Of a stretch of 64,000 bases of DNA, positions 1 to 10,016 are shown piece after piece (the first letter of the stretch is position 1; every line of letters begins with the position of its first letter). The DNA comes from an uncultured Pseudomonadales bacterium (GTDB lineage Bacteria > Pseudomonadota > Gammaproteobacteria > Pseudomonadales > Pseudohongiellaceae), in assembly GCA_949372635.1 (NCBI GenBank), contig CASIAB010000008.1:124001-188000 (forward strand). The letters are read 5' to 3'. The translations under genes were made by a program, and so were the position numbers. The notes under the pieces were generated by a model, which saw only the letters and a program-made list of their open reading frames with translations, was not told the origin of the DNA and did no database searches.

Positions 1-32
1 ACAGGCTTGACCTGTGATTCCGGTTACGCACT

Positions 33-569
33 ATGTTTAACATCGGCTCATTCGAAGTCCTGCTGATATTTATTATCGCACTGCTTGTGCTTGGTCCAGA
101 GCGACTGCCTGGCGCCGTGCGCACCACCGGATTATGGATCGGCAGGTTTCGTCGCAGCTTCTATAAAGTAAAAAACGAGATCGAAAGAGAGCTGAACGCA
201 GATGAGATTCGGCGCCAGCTCCACAATGAAACTGTGATGGCTGAGATCGAAGATGCCAAGTCAAATATAGAAGGCGTGGCAAAAGACACCGAAAAGTCAG
301 TTAATAACATCGTGAATTCTGCTAACTTCGATCCGGGAGCCTCTAAAGCTTCAATAGATGGCGCTAAGAAAAATAGCATCGAGGAGAGCTCCGCCGCAGA
401 GTCTCTAGCCAAGAATGATAAGTCGCTTACTGGCGAATTGAAGGATATGAGCAATCGGGTAGAAGAAGTAACCAAGCAAATCTATAGCGGCGGCAAGAAC
501 CCCAAGCTGGCTGACTCTAAAGATTCCACCGGCTCCCTTGATACTAAGAAAGAAAATGGCAATAGCTGA
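33..569 (+). CDS. tatB: Sec-independent protein translocase subunit TatB
   Basis: N-terminus [41 protein letters not shown] is typical of TatB; followed directly by tatC. Confidence 0.95.
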   Translation: MFNIGSFEVLLIFIIALLVLGPERLPGAVRTTGLWIGRFRRSFYKVKNEIERELNADEIRRQLHNETVMAEIEDAKSNIEGVAKDTEKSVNNIVNSANFDPGASKASIDGAKKNSIEESSAAESLAKNDKSLTGELKDMSNRVEEVTKQIYSGGKNPKLADSKDSTGSLDTKKENGNS

Positions 570-1308
570 AGAACAGAAAGAGTTAACACTCATCGATCAC
601 TTGGTTGAACTGAGAGATCGAATTCTTAAAAGTATAATAGCGATAATACTATTTTTCCTATGTTTGTTTTACTTCTCTAATGACATCTACACTTACGTTG
701 TCGATCCGTTAATCCGGGCCTTGCCAGAGGGATCTACGATGATAGCGATCGATCCCACGTCGCCATTTTTCGCGCCTTTTAAGCTCACGTTCTATGTTTC
801 GTTTCTTCTTGCTGCACCGTATGTGCTGTATCAGCTTTGGTCGTTTATTGCTCCAGGGTTGTATAAAAATGAGAAAAACGTCGCGATACCACTTTTCATA
901 TCTAGCGTTCTTCTCTTCTATGGGGGCATTGCGTTCGCTCGTTACGTTCTATTTCCCTTTGCCTTCGCATTTTTTATATCGGTAGCACCTGAAGGCATCT
1001 CTGTAATGCCTGACATCAATAGCGTCCTCAGTTTCGCGCTTACCATATTCTTAGCGTTCGGCATCGCCTTCGAGGTTCCTATAGCCGTGTTCATTCTGAT
1101 CTGGACAGGTATCGCCGAGCCAGATTCCCTATCAGAGAAGCGCCCATATGTGATCGTTGGTTGCTTCATCGTCGGCATGTTGCTGACACCGTCCGACCCA
1201 TTCACACAGTCGATGCTGGCAATACCGATGTGGCTGTTGTTTGAGGTGGGTATTATCGCCGGACGCTCGGTGAAGAAACGCCAACCTAGGGATGAAGCAG
1301 ACGCCTGA
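556..1308 (+). CDS. tatC: Sec-independent protein translocase subunit TatC
   Basis: [15 protein letters not shown] motif, six-TM profile, [10 protein letters not shown] near C-terminus; ATG at 556 preferred over 538; overlaps tatB. Confidence 0.95.
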   Translation: MAIAEEQKELTLIDHLVELRDRILKSIIAIILFFLCLFYFSNDIYTYVVDPLIRALPEGSTMIAIDPTSPFFAPFKLTFYVSFLLAAPYVLYQLWSFIAPGLYKNEKNVAIPLFISSVLLFYGGIAFARYVLFPFAFAFFISVAPEGISVMPDINSVLSFALTIFLAFGIAFEVPIAVFILIWTGIAEPDSLSEKRPYVIVGCFIVGMLLTPSDPFTQSMLAIPMWLLFEVGIIAGRSVKKRQPRDEADA

Positions 1309-1434
1309 GATTAAGGCTGAAAAACTCTAGAGCAATCTTGGTATTTGGACTGTTCGGAGATCAAGCCATATCTTTGTCGACATCCGTCAGCCCGGAATAA
1401 TTGAGCAAGACTGGAATACTGGCTACTTAATTAT

Positions 1435-2575
1435 ATGAGATTTATCTTGCAATTTTTTCATAGCAGACCTAATGCAGTTAAATACTCTATTTGTATTTTA
1501 TTTATTCTTGCCTTCTTGATATTTATTTTCTTCAGCTTCTCACCTGTATTTGGCGCTTTTCCAGATAAGAATAGTAGAGTAATTATTGAAAATTCAAAAA
1601 ACTTTGTTACTGGAAAATTTCACTACTTAAAATCAAATTATACAAACACATCACATTTTCAGACTCTTCCGATAAGAGCCCAGTATTAATGAGCTGGATA
1701 TCTCCTCCTAGAGATGAAATTCTATAATCTCTCTTCCAACGATTCAATTTCATGGAAATACTTTAACCGAGGGCAAGTTTTTTTGGCTAGGACACTCCAC
1801 ATTACTAATGAATACGGCTGGTTTAATTATAATGACAGATTCCGTCTTCAATAGAGCTTCTCCGGCGCCCATTTTTGGAAAGCCTTTTGCCTATGAGAAC
1901 CAAATAAATATCGATGACTTACCAAAAGTTAATGCTGTCATAATTTCTCATGATCACTACGACCATCTTAATTTCAAGGCAATCAAAGATCTTTCAAAAT
2001 TTGTTGATCGATTTTTTGTTCCATTAGGCGTTAAATCTCATCTAAAAAGAGGGGGGGGGGTTGATGCAGATAGAATCCGCGAGCTTGATTGGCATGAAAG
2101 TGAGGACTAAAAAGATGTTGAATTCACCGTGACACCTGTCCAACATTTTAGTGGTCGAGCGCCGGGTAAAATAAACTCCACTTTGTGGGGCTCGTGGGTA
2201 GTTTCTTCAGAAAAAATAAAGGTCTACTTTAGTGGTGATGGTGGTTATTCAGGAACATTTATAGCGCTAGGAGACCGATATGGTCCTTTTGATATAGCCT
2301 TCGTTGAAGGCGGCGCTTACAACGCAGACTGGTCAGAAGTCCATATGTTTACCAATGAAACCGTTCAGGCCAGTATTGATCTAAAAGCCAAAGTACTTTT
2401 CCCAATCCACTGGTCTAAATTTGACCTATCTATTCACCCTTGGGATGAGCCAATAATTCACTTCTCCAAAGAGGCTGGCAGAAGAAATGTCAATATTTCA
2501 ACGCCAATGATTAGCGAAGTATTTGACTTAACCAACTTGCCAAAGAATCCCTGGTGGGAAGCACTTAGAAATTGA
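1435..2575 (+). pseudogene. Disrupted metallo-beta-lactamase-fold hydrolase (UlaG/NAPE-PLD-like)
   Basis: Fragments WLGHSTLL, ISHDHYDHLN, LDWHE, TPVQHFSGR, VYFSGDGGY, LFPIHWSKFDL in order; broken by a frame change between 1689 and about 1785 and an in-frame TAA at 2108. Confidence 0.8.
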
Positions 2576-2649
2576 GCTGAAATCGAGTTAGATACCATTT
2601 GGCAAGCTATGGAAAAGGGATGCTATAGAATTACTCAGAGGCATCCCAG

Positions 2650-3087
2650 TCAGACTTTGAGAATAAATGTGACCGGCCCATTGTTCTCCAGACTGACCTG
2701 CATATCTGCACCAAACTTTCCCGAGCGCACAAATTCATGCTGCTCTCGCGCGGCTTGCTCTAACTTGTCGTAGATTGCTTTAGCCTGGCCTGGAGGTTTT
2801 GCAGTGGAGAACCCAGGGCGAAGCCCTTTCTCCGTTTCGGCAGCAAGTGTAAATTGCGACACAAGCATTAGGTCGCCGCCGATATCCTTTAAATCGAGAT
2901 TCATCTTCCCCTCGGAGTCCGCAAAAATTCTATAAGCGAGGATTTTATCGAGTAACTTCTGAGCAAGATTATCGTCGTCTTCTTTCTCAATACCAATGAG
3001 CGCGAGTATGCCCTGACCAATGTCGGCATGCAGCGTCCTATCGATATGGACTTGCGCCCAATTGACGCGCTGAATAAGTGCAATCAC
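2650..3087 (-). CDS. dtd: D-aminoacyl-tRNA deacylase
   Basis: MIALIQRVNWAQVHID...DLMLVSQFTLAAETEKGLRPGFSTA...FGADMQVSLENNGPVTF matches Dtd motifs. Confidence 0.95.
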   Translation of the reverse strand: MIALIQRVNWAQVHIDRTLHADIGQGILALIGIEKEDDDNLAQKLLDKILAYRIFADSEGKMNLDLKDIGGDLMLVSQFTLAAETEKGLRPGFSTAKPPGQAKAIYDKLEQAAREQHEFVRSGKFGADMQVSLENNGPVTFILKV

Positions 3088-3108
3088 ATGATCCCCTTGC
3101 TCGCTGCC

Positions 3109-3440
3109 CTAATCAAAAACCTCGAGCTTGTTTGCGATGTCTTGAGTGGCACGTATCAAGGCATCCACAGTTCCGGGTCCAGACGCGGAGTGCCCGGATT
3201 CGCGAACTATATGAAGCTCCGCCTCCGGCCAATGCCGATGCCGATGCAATGCTAGCGCGTTCCCAAGATGACAGACCATATCATAGCGCCCGTGAAGAAT
3301 TCGACCGGGGCCGCCCCATGTACGAACAGGATAGGTATGCCAACGACATTACCTGCTTCGTCGACATACAACTCATGCTTGTCTGTGAGTTTTATCTGGT
3401 GGCGTTTATAGGGTTTGAGCTGGGAAAAGAGAATCTGCAT
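3109..3440 (-). pseudogene. Proline iminopeptidase remnant with large internal deletion
   Basis: N-terminal Pip sequence LKPYKRHQIKLTDKHELYVDEAGNVVGIPILFVHG, then in another frame C-terminal Pip sequence ILHGRYDMVCHLGNALALHRHRHWPEAELHIVRESGHSASGPGTVDALIRATQDIANKLEVFD*; the middle of the alpha/beta hydrolase is absent. Confidence 0.85.
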
Positions 3441-3527
3441 AGGACAGACCTAACTCTAGCTAAAAGGGCATGCACGCTCTTCTACAAGAGCGCGTTTAGC
3501 TGTATTAGGCCAGTAAGCTGCGAGACG

Positions 3528-5351
3528 CTAGCGCGCTGCAGCACCGCGGCCATGACGCTTACGCTCGTTCTCGCTAAGCAATTTCTTTCGCAGGCGAATA
3601 TTCTCTGGAGTCACCTCAACCAATTCGTCGTCGGCAATGAATTCCATAGCCTGCTCGAGCGTATGTGTAGTTGGAGGCGTTAGGACTATATTTTCGTCAG
3701 TGCCTGAAGCGCGCACATTAGTCAACTGCTTGCCTTTGATTGGGTTAACAGCCAGATCGTTCTCGCGACTGTGCAAGCCGATAATCATGCCCTCGTAAGT
3801 CTCTACGTTAGGCCCTACGAATAACTTGCCACGGTCCTGCAGATTAAATAGCGAGAAGCCAAGCACTTTGCCCTTCACCATTGAGACTAATACGCCTCTG
3901 GTGCGCACAGCCAGATCCATATCTTTGTAGTCGCCGTAATGATCGAATACGTGAGTCATTAAGCCTGAGCCCGATGTCATGCTTAGGAACATAGAGCGGA
4001 AGCCGATCAATCCGCGGGTAGGAATCAAGAACTGCAGGCGTACCCGACCCTTGCCATCTGGCAGCATATCCTGCAAGTCTGCGCGGCGCTGACCCAACTC
4101 TTCCATAACCGAGCCCTGATGTTGATCATCGCAATCCACAACTAACGATTCGACAGGCTCTTTCAATACGCCATCTTCTTCATGAAGAATAACTTCCGGC
4201 CTAGAGACCGCGAGCTCAAAACCTTCGCGACGCATGCTTTCGATCAATACGGAAAGATGCAATTCACCGCGGCCTGAGACTTTGTATTTGTCTGGTGTCT
4301 CGCCCTGTTCAACCCGCAACGCGACGTTGTAAAGCAACTCTCTCTCGAGCCGATCCCTGATTTGCCGAGTAGTAATGTACTTGCCTTCGCGTCCTGCAAA
4401 CGGCGAGTCATTTACCTGAAACGTCATGCTGATCGTCGGCTCGTCTACCGACAGAGGCGCCATCGCTTCGGGATGATCCGGGTCGCAAACCGTTTCAGAA
4501 ATATTCAGCTTATCAACACCGGATATACAAACGATCTCTCCAGCCTGAGCCTCATCTACATCGATTCGTTCCAGGCCTAAGTGACTTTTAACTTGGAGGA
4601 TCTTTCCTTTGCGGGAGTGTCCTTCGTGATCGATAATGACTACTTGCTGATTGCGAAACACCTTGCCGCGCGTAACACGGCCTACACCGATAACGCCGAC
4701 GTAGCTGTTGTAGTCCAATGCACTAATCTGCATCTGAAATGGTCCGTCGATAATAACATCTGGCGGCGGAACTTTCGCGACCACTGTCTCAAACAATGGC
4801 TCCATGTTGTCCGTCATCTGATCCATCTCATGACCGGCGAAGCCCTCTAGCGCTGAGGCGTAGATTATTGGAAAGTCTAACTGTTCGTCTGTCGCACCTA
4901 GCTTATCGAATAGGTCGAAAACTTCATTAACCACCCAATCGGGTCGTGCGCCATGACGATCGATCTTGTTTATCACTACGATTGGATTGAGGCCTTGCGC
5001 GAATGCCTTCTGTGTCACAAAACGAGTCTGCGGCATTGGGCCGTCGACGGCGTCCACGAGCAGCAAAACACTGTCGACCATCGATAGCACACGCTCAACC
5101 TCACCACCAAAATCGGCGTGGCCCGGTGTATCCACAATATTAATGTGGTAACCATTCCAGTTGATAGCAGTGTTCTTCGCCAGAATAGTGATACCCCGCT
5201 CGCGTTCCTGATCGTTCGAATCCATCATTCGCTCGACGTTCTCGCCGCGTGACTCGATAGTTCCCGATTGATGAAGCAGCTTATCAACCAACGTAGTCTT
5301 ACCATGGTCAACGTGCGCGATGATCGCAATATTTCGAATCTTCTCAATCAC
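3528..5351 (-). CDS. typA: Ribosome-associated translational GTPase TypA/BipA
   Basis: [46 protein letters not shown]; full-length 607 aa. Confidence 0.97.
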   Translation of the reverse strand: MIEKIRNIAIIAHVDHGKTTLVDKLLHQSGTIESRGENVERMMDSNDQERERGITILAKNTAINWNGYHINIVDTPGHADFGGEVERVLSMVDSVLLLVDAVDGPMPQTRFVTQKAFAQGLNPIVVINKIDRHGARPDWVVNEVFDLFDKLGATDEQLDFPIIYASALEGFAGHEMDQMTDNMEPLFETVVAKVPPPDVIIDGPFQMQISALDYNSYVGVIGVGRVTRGKVFRNQQVVIIDHEGHSRKGKILQVKSHLGLERIDVDEAQAGEIVCISGVDKLNISETVCDPDHPEAMAPLSVDEPTISMTFQVNDSPFAGREGKYITTRQIRDRLERELLYNVALRVEQGETPDKYKVSGRGELHLSVLIESMRREGFELAVSRPEVILHEEDGVLKEPVESLVVDCDDQHQGSVMEELGQRRADLQDMLPDGKGRVRLQFLIPTRGLIGFRSMFLSMTSGSGLMTHVFDHYGDYKDMDLAVRTRGVLVSMVKGKVLGFSLFNLQDRGKLFVGPNVETYEGMIIGLHSRENDLAVNPIKGKQLTNVRASGTDENIVLTPPTTHTLEQAMEFIADDELVEVTPENIRLRKKLLSENERKRHGRGAAAR

Positions 5352-5555
5352 TGTAGTTCCACCTAAATATTTGGCCTACAGCTCCCAGTGGAGAAGTAGG
5401 GTGCAGCTTTGATCTCGTCATAGTTCGCCTTTACAAATATATAGGTAGGTATTAAATAGACTCAGAGCGGCTGCACAAAAGGCGGCGAGTATACACGAGA
5501 AGGCGCCGAATGATTAGTAATCAAGAGGATTTATTTGGCTTTGAGGCGAGTGATT

Positions 5556-7040
5556 CTAGTGTTTTTGGGGCTCTGCCAGCTCCAAAACGGCGACATTCTT
5601 AGAACCTTCATCCATTAAGTTGGCAGCATGGAGGCGGCTCATCATGCCCTTCCCGCAATACAGGAGATAATATTTACTCTTATCTAGATTTGCGAAGCCG
5701 CTACATAACTTACAGAAAGGGATATTTAACTTCTCCCGGGGCTGATTTTCTCCTTCCAATATAAGGGCCTTGATCTCTGCTTCATCAGGATGGCGAATAT
5801 CGATAACAGTACAGTCGCTATCAAGCGTCTCCACGATTTTGACCTCGGCTGATTCCCCATCTGAATCAGCCACTAGGTCAGTGATGAGCTGATGCTTAGC
5901 GCTGCCTGTAGCGGCATCCAAAACAGCGAAGTCGAATCGAGCCTCTTCGCGCTCTATCCGACACAGTTTCGCACGCGTGGTTGACTTCTTCGATATGACA
6001 GCGCAAAACTCCGGTATGTCTTTAGAGAACTCTTCGGTGCCAATTACCCTAGCTGTATCGATAATTTGCTGTTTATCTGTTGTCGCCAACGGTCGTAACA
6101 CCAAGCAATCAGTTACCAAATCAATAACTGCTAGACTAGCTAGGGTCTGACTAGATACCTGCGCAACACTCTCGCCCGTCACAAGCGCCCCTATTTGCAG
6201 TCCCGCCGCAATCTGCTCGGCGGAGCGCAGCATCATGCGCTTTAGGATGACACCCATCTGCGAGTTATCCACCTTCTCCACTATTTCCTCCACCACACCA
6301 TCGAAGGGGACTGAGATAAACTTAGACCGATGTGAGGAGTGAAACTTCATCCACAAAAACAATGCCACTTCTTTCGAAGCAAGTTCATGCGCCCTGCCGC
6401 CAAGGTTAAAAAAACAATAATGAGTTTGTAATTCGCGCTTAACACACAGATAACTAGCAACTGAAGAATCAAAGCCGCCCGAAATTAGAGACACTACCGA
6501 ATCCTGACAACCAAGCGGGAACCCACCTAGGCCGTCTCTTTGATCGCGCACCATGAAAGCTGAGTCATCGCGCACCTCTATTAAAACGGTGATATCTGGA
6601 TCTCTAAGCCGAACTCCCGCCGCCTCGGTCTGGGCGTTAAGTCCAGCGCCAACATGACGCTCAACATCGGTAGATTTAAAGGAATGCTTGCCGTTGCGTT
6701 TGCAACGAACTGCGAAGGTCTTACCCACTAATTTTTCACGGTAGTACTCCAGCGCCAGATCTAATATGGCATCTAAATCCGTGCGGGGATACTTCTTCAC
6801 GTGGAGAAACTTGGCGATACCAGGTGTGCAAGTCAACCTTTCGCTTATTTGGGCTATAACCTCAGGATTATTCGTCGAGGTTATAACTTCTAGATTGTCC
6901 CACTCCGCTACAACATAGACAGCAGGATCAAATTCGGATAGAACCGACCGGATATTCCTTCGTAGCTGACGAATAAAGCGTTTACGTACTGGGCGGGTCT
7001 TAATGGTGATTTCGAGGAAAAGCTTAACCAAAAATAACAT
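5556..7040 (-). CDS. thiI: tRNA 4-thiouridine synthase ThiI with C-terminal rhodanese domain
   Basis: KLFLEITIKTRPVRKRF N-terminus, SGGFDSSVASYLCVKR PP-loop, C-terminal YLLYCGKGMMSRLHAANL rhodanese region. Confidence 0.93.
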   Translation of the reverse strand: MLFLVKLFLEITIKTRPVRKRFIRQLRRNIRSVLSEFDPAVYVVAEWDNLEVITSTNNPEVIAQISERLTCTPGIAKFLHVKKYPRTDLDAILDLALEYYREKLVGKTFAVRCKRNGKHSFKSTDVERHVGAGLNAQTEAAGVRLRDPDITVLIEVRDDSAFMVRDQRDGLGGFPLGCQDSVVSLISGGFDSSVASYLCVKRELQTHYCFFNLGGRAHELASKEVALFLWMKFHSSHRSKFISVPFDGVVEEIVEKVDNSQMGVILKRMMLRSAEQIAAGLQIGALVTGESVAQVSSQTLASLAVIDLVTDCLVLRPLATTDKQQIIDTARVIGTEEFSKDIPEFCAVISKKSTTRAKLCRIEREEARFDFAVLDAATGSAKHQLITDLVADSDGESAEVKIVETLDSDCTVIDIRHPDEAEIKALILEGENQPREKLNIPFCKLCSGFANLDKSKYYLLYCGKGMMSRLHAANLMDEGSKNVAVLELAEPQKH

Positions 7041-7161
7041 CTTGTCTCTATCCTACTCAGTAATCGGCTCGATTCGAGACGACTTTTCATAGATTTGTAG
7101 GTCAGTTTTTCAAGTATCGGTAGGGTCAAGCCATTGCCCTTACCGAGAAATACTCTAATAT

Positions 7162-7178
7162 TGCACTGTTATTGTGCA
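7162..7178. promoter_or_regulatory. Putative NtrC binding site 1 (TGCAC-N7-GTGCA)
   Basis: TGCACTGTTATTGTGCA matches the NtrC dyad; upstream of a sigma54-type promoter and a glutamine synthetase. Confidence 0.8.
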
Positions 7179-7191
7179 TATATCTCTAATC

Positions 7192-7208
7192 TGCACAGAA
7201 GTAGTGCA
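7192..7208. promoter_or_regulatory. Putative NtrC binding site 2 (TGCAC-N7-GTGCA)
   Basis: TGCACAGAAGTAGTGCA; start-to-start distance from site 1 is 30 bp, close to the spacing of the E. coli glnA enhancer pair. Confidence 0.8.
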
Positions 7209-7269
7209 ACTATGTTTTTATAAAACCCGCCTGCTCAGTAAAAACAGGCCTTTGCAGCGGTACCAGTAA

Positions 7270-7285
7270 TGGCATATATTTTGCT
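7270..7285 (+). promoter_or_regulatory. Putative sigma54 promoter (-24/-12)
   Basis: TGGCAT-ATATT-TTGCT fits TGGCAC-N5-TTGCW with correct GG to GC spacing. Confidence 0.8.
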
Positions 7286-7506
7286 TTTGCCCTAGTGCAC
7301 AAAGCAAGCCGCGGACGTATAGTCGATTCTGCATCGGATAACTTCAACACGCAGCCCATTGCCAAAGTGACAGCAAAAACTGGTAGGCTCTGTCAGTTTC
7401 GCCAAGTCGGTATAAGAAGATAGCGCTATACCGCGCGGCACGGAAAAACGAGCACAAGTCATGCATTATCAAGTAGTCGATATCGATTAGGAGAAAAGGA
7501 TAGAAA

Positions 7507-8520
7507 ATGAAATCAAAATTAGAATACATTTGGCTTGATGGCTATAAGCCAACTCAAACCCTACGCAGCAAAACTCAAGTACGCGACAATTTTGACGGCA
7601 CTCTTGAAGCATGCCCCGTGTGGTCATTCGACGGCAGCTCTACGCAGCAAGCCGAGGGCGATGATTCCGACTGCTTACTTAAGCCAGTAGCGGTCTATCC
7701 CGATCCCGACCGCGCCAACGCCTACCTGATAATGACTGAAGTAATGAATGCCGATGGCACACCGCACCCATCAAATGGTCGCGCCACTATCGACGATGAT
7801 GATTCTGACTTCTGGTTCGGTTTTGAGCAGGAGTATTTCCTGTGGGATATCAAGACTAATCTTCCCCCTGGTTTTCCTTCAGGTGGCTACCCTGGCCCTC
7901 AAGGCCCTTATTACTGCTCCGTTGGTGCCCAGAATGCCTTCGGTCGCGAAGTAATCGAAGACCACATGGACCTGTGCCTTGAAGCCGGACTCAACTTCGA
8001 AGGCATCAACGCTGAAGTTGCTGCTGGTCAGTGGGAATTTCAGATATTTGCAAAGGGCGCAAAAAAAGCTGGCGACCAAACTTGGATAGCAAGATACCTC
8101 TTGGAGCGCACAGCTGAGCGCTACGGCTTGGCGATCAACTATGAGCCCAAGCCCCTAGGTAAAGAGCTGGACTGGAATGGCTCCGGTATGCACGCTAACT
8201 TTTCGAACGGCCCTATGCGTGAGGACGGTGATGAGTCAATCTTCACTAAGATATGCGAGGCCTTCAGCAAGAATATTGATAGGCACATCAGCGTCTATGG
8301 CGCAAACAACGATCAGCGATTGACAGGTCTGCATGAGACCCAAGCAATCGATGAGTTCAGCTACGGCGTTTCTGACCGAGGCGCGTCAATTCGTATTCCA
8401 ATTGGCACAGTTGAAGATGGCTGGAAGGGGCGTCTGGAAGATAGACGGACCGCATCGAACGCCGACCCGTATAAGGTCGCAGCAGCTATCATCAAGACTA
8501 CGAAGGAAGGCTTGGCATAA
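7507..8520 (+). CDS. glnII: Glutamine synthetase type II (eukaryotic-type GSII)
   Basis: KLEYIWLDGY, VWSFDGSSTQQAEGDDSDC, WFGFEQEYFL, PQGPYYCSVG, WNGSGMHANFS, DRGASIRIP; 337 aa; matches remembered Bradyrhizobium-type GlnII, not GSI. Confidence 0.95.
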   Translation: MKSKLEYIWLDGYKPTQTLRSKTQVRDNFDGTLEACPVWSFDGSSTQQAEGDDSDCLLKPVAVYPDPDRANAYLIMTEVMNADGTPHPSNGRATIDDDDSDFWFGFEQEYFLWDIKTNLPPGFPSGGYPGPQGPYYCSVGAQNAFGREVIEDHMDLCLEAGLNFEGINAEVAAGQWEFQIFAKGAKKAGDQTWIARYLLERTAERYGLAINYEPKPLGKELDWNGSGMHANFSNGPMREDGDESIFTKICEAFSKNIDRHISVYGANNDQRLTGLHETQAIDEFSYGVSDRGASIRIPIGTVEDGWKGRLEDRRTASNADPYKVAAAIIKTTKEGLA

Positions 8521-8540
8521 GCTAAAGCCTAGAGCTATCA

Positions 8541-8571
8541 AAAAAGCCCGGTCAGCTGATCGGGCTTTTTT
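8541..8571 (+). terminator. Rho-independent terminator after glnII
   Basis: AAGCCCGGTCAGCTGATCGGGCTTTTTT hairpin plus T-tract. Confidence 0.85.
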
Positions 8572-8602
8572 GTGCGCCTAAAGATTGCAGCCTGTCACAC
8601 AG

Positions 8603-8619
8603 CGCACTATTATAGTGCA
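8603..8619. promoter_or_regulatory. Putative NtrC binding site upstream of ntrB
   Basis: CGCACTATTATAGTGCA; one mismatch from TGCAC-N7-GTGCA. Confidence 0.65.
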
Positions 8620-8702
8620 TAATTCCCATTTACAATCGCGAACCTACACCCCAACCTGTGCACAAGCCCCATAAACAGTAATCTACTCAGCATTACTTCT
8701 GT

Positions 8703-8718
8703 TGGTTTGGTTATTGCA
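8703..8718 (+). promoter_or_regulatory. Putative weak sigma54 promoter upstream of ntrB
   Basis: TGGTTT-GGTTA-TTGCA; correct GG to GC spacing but weaker -24 element. Confidence 0.5.
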
Positions 8719-8827
8719 TAGCAAGAATAAAAGAGGCGTTCGCTATTCGGCCGGCAGTTGTATGGCTCCAGCCCGAGGGTTGAACTAGTGCACCCGGCGC
8801 CTAATCATCGATAGAGAAGTAGTAACC

Positions 8828-9910
8828 GTGACTCTGGACAACGCATATAAGCGACTGCTGGACAACCAGAAGACCGGGGTTGTCGTTATGGATAGAGACC
8901 TGCGCCTGCTCTATCTAAACGTCGCAGCAGAGAACTTGCTGGAAATTAGTGTACGCAAGGCTAACAAACTATCCATCGGAGATGTGTTAATCAAGGCAGC
9001 AGGAGACATAGGCGAGATGCAGACAGCCTTGAGCAATAGCAATAGCTTTACCAAGCGCCAGACACAGCTACAGCTGATGCACGGCAAGACTGTAGACGTA
9101 GACTATACTATTACCCCATTCGACGAAGACGGCGAGCAACGCGCGCTGCTGGAGATTACCTCGCTAGAACACTCCTACAGAATCAATCGCGAGGAGTCCT
9201 TGAACAGCACTCACGCGACTACAAGAGAATTAGTAAGAGGTCTCGCTCACGAGATTAAGAATCCGCTAGGCGGCATCCGCGGCGCGGCCCAGCTTCTAGC
9301 GGCGGAACTAGATAGCGAGGACCTTAAAGACTACACCAATGTGATTATCAATGAGGCTGACCGCCTGCACAAATTGGTAGACCGGCTTGTTGACTCTAGG
9401 CAGCCACTGAAGATGCAGCCCATCAATATCCACGAAGTTTTAGAGAGAGTTAGATCTCTGGTGCAGGCCGAAATAAGCGGAAATAGCATCGAACTTATTC
9501 GAGACTATGACCCTAGCATACCTAACGTGCTTGCCGACTCCTCACAACTTATTCAGGCGATGCTGAACATAGTGCGCAATGCAATGCAGGCGTTGTTCAG
9601 CCCGAAGGTAGAACACAATCTCGGCCGCATCTATCTGCGTACCCGGATCATCCGCAACGCGACAATAGGCGCCAAGTTCCACAGATTAGTCGCCTGCATA
9701 AAGATTATCGACAACGGACCGGGAATCAAGCCAGAAATGATCGGCTCCATTTTCTACCCGATGATTAGTGGACGCGCTGAGGGAACCGGCCTCGGCCTTT
9801 CCATAACACACTCTATTATCAACCAGCATCAAGGGCTCATTGAGTGTGAGAGCAGTCATAGTGCTACTTGTTTTACAGTGCTTTTGCCACTCGCCCCCGA
9901 AGGCAGTTAA
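8828..9910 (+). CDS. glnL: Nitrogen regulation sensor kinase NtrB/GlnL
   Basis: PAS N-terminus, REL VRGLAHEIKNPLGGIRGAAQLL H-box, GPGIKPEM, GTGLGLSI; followed by ntrC; GTG start. Confidence 0.93.
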   Translation: MTLDNAYKRLLDNQKTGVVVMDRDLRLLYLNVAAENLLEISVRKANKLSIGDVLIKAAGDIGEMQTALSNSNSFTKRQTQLQLMHGKTVDVDYTITPFDEDGEQRALLEITSLEHSYRINREESLNSTHATTRELVRGLAHEIKNPLGGIRGAAQLLAAELDSEDLKDYTNVIINEADRLHKLVDRLVDSRQPLKMQPINIHEVLERVRSLVQAEISGNSIELIRDYDPSIPNVLADSSQLIQAMLNIVRNAMQALFSPKVEHNLGRIYLRTRIIRNATIGAKFHRLVACIKIIDNGPGIKPEMIGSIFYPMISGRAEGTGLGLSITHSIINQHQGLIECESSHSATCFTVLLPLAPEGS

Positions 9911-10016
9911 AGGAGGATAACTAATAGCAGGCAGTAAATGGACTTCTATTCACGCGCAATTCATGGTTAATCTCATTCAGGGCGTAAGCCCAAAGTTTCA
10001 AAAGGTTATATGATTT

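Noticed and set aside
3078-3683. 201-aa plus-strand ORF
   Set aside because: Lies antisense to the pip remnant and the 3' end of typA; composition does not resemble a real protein.
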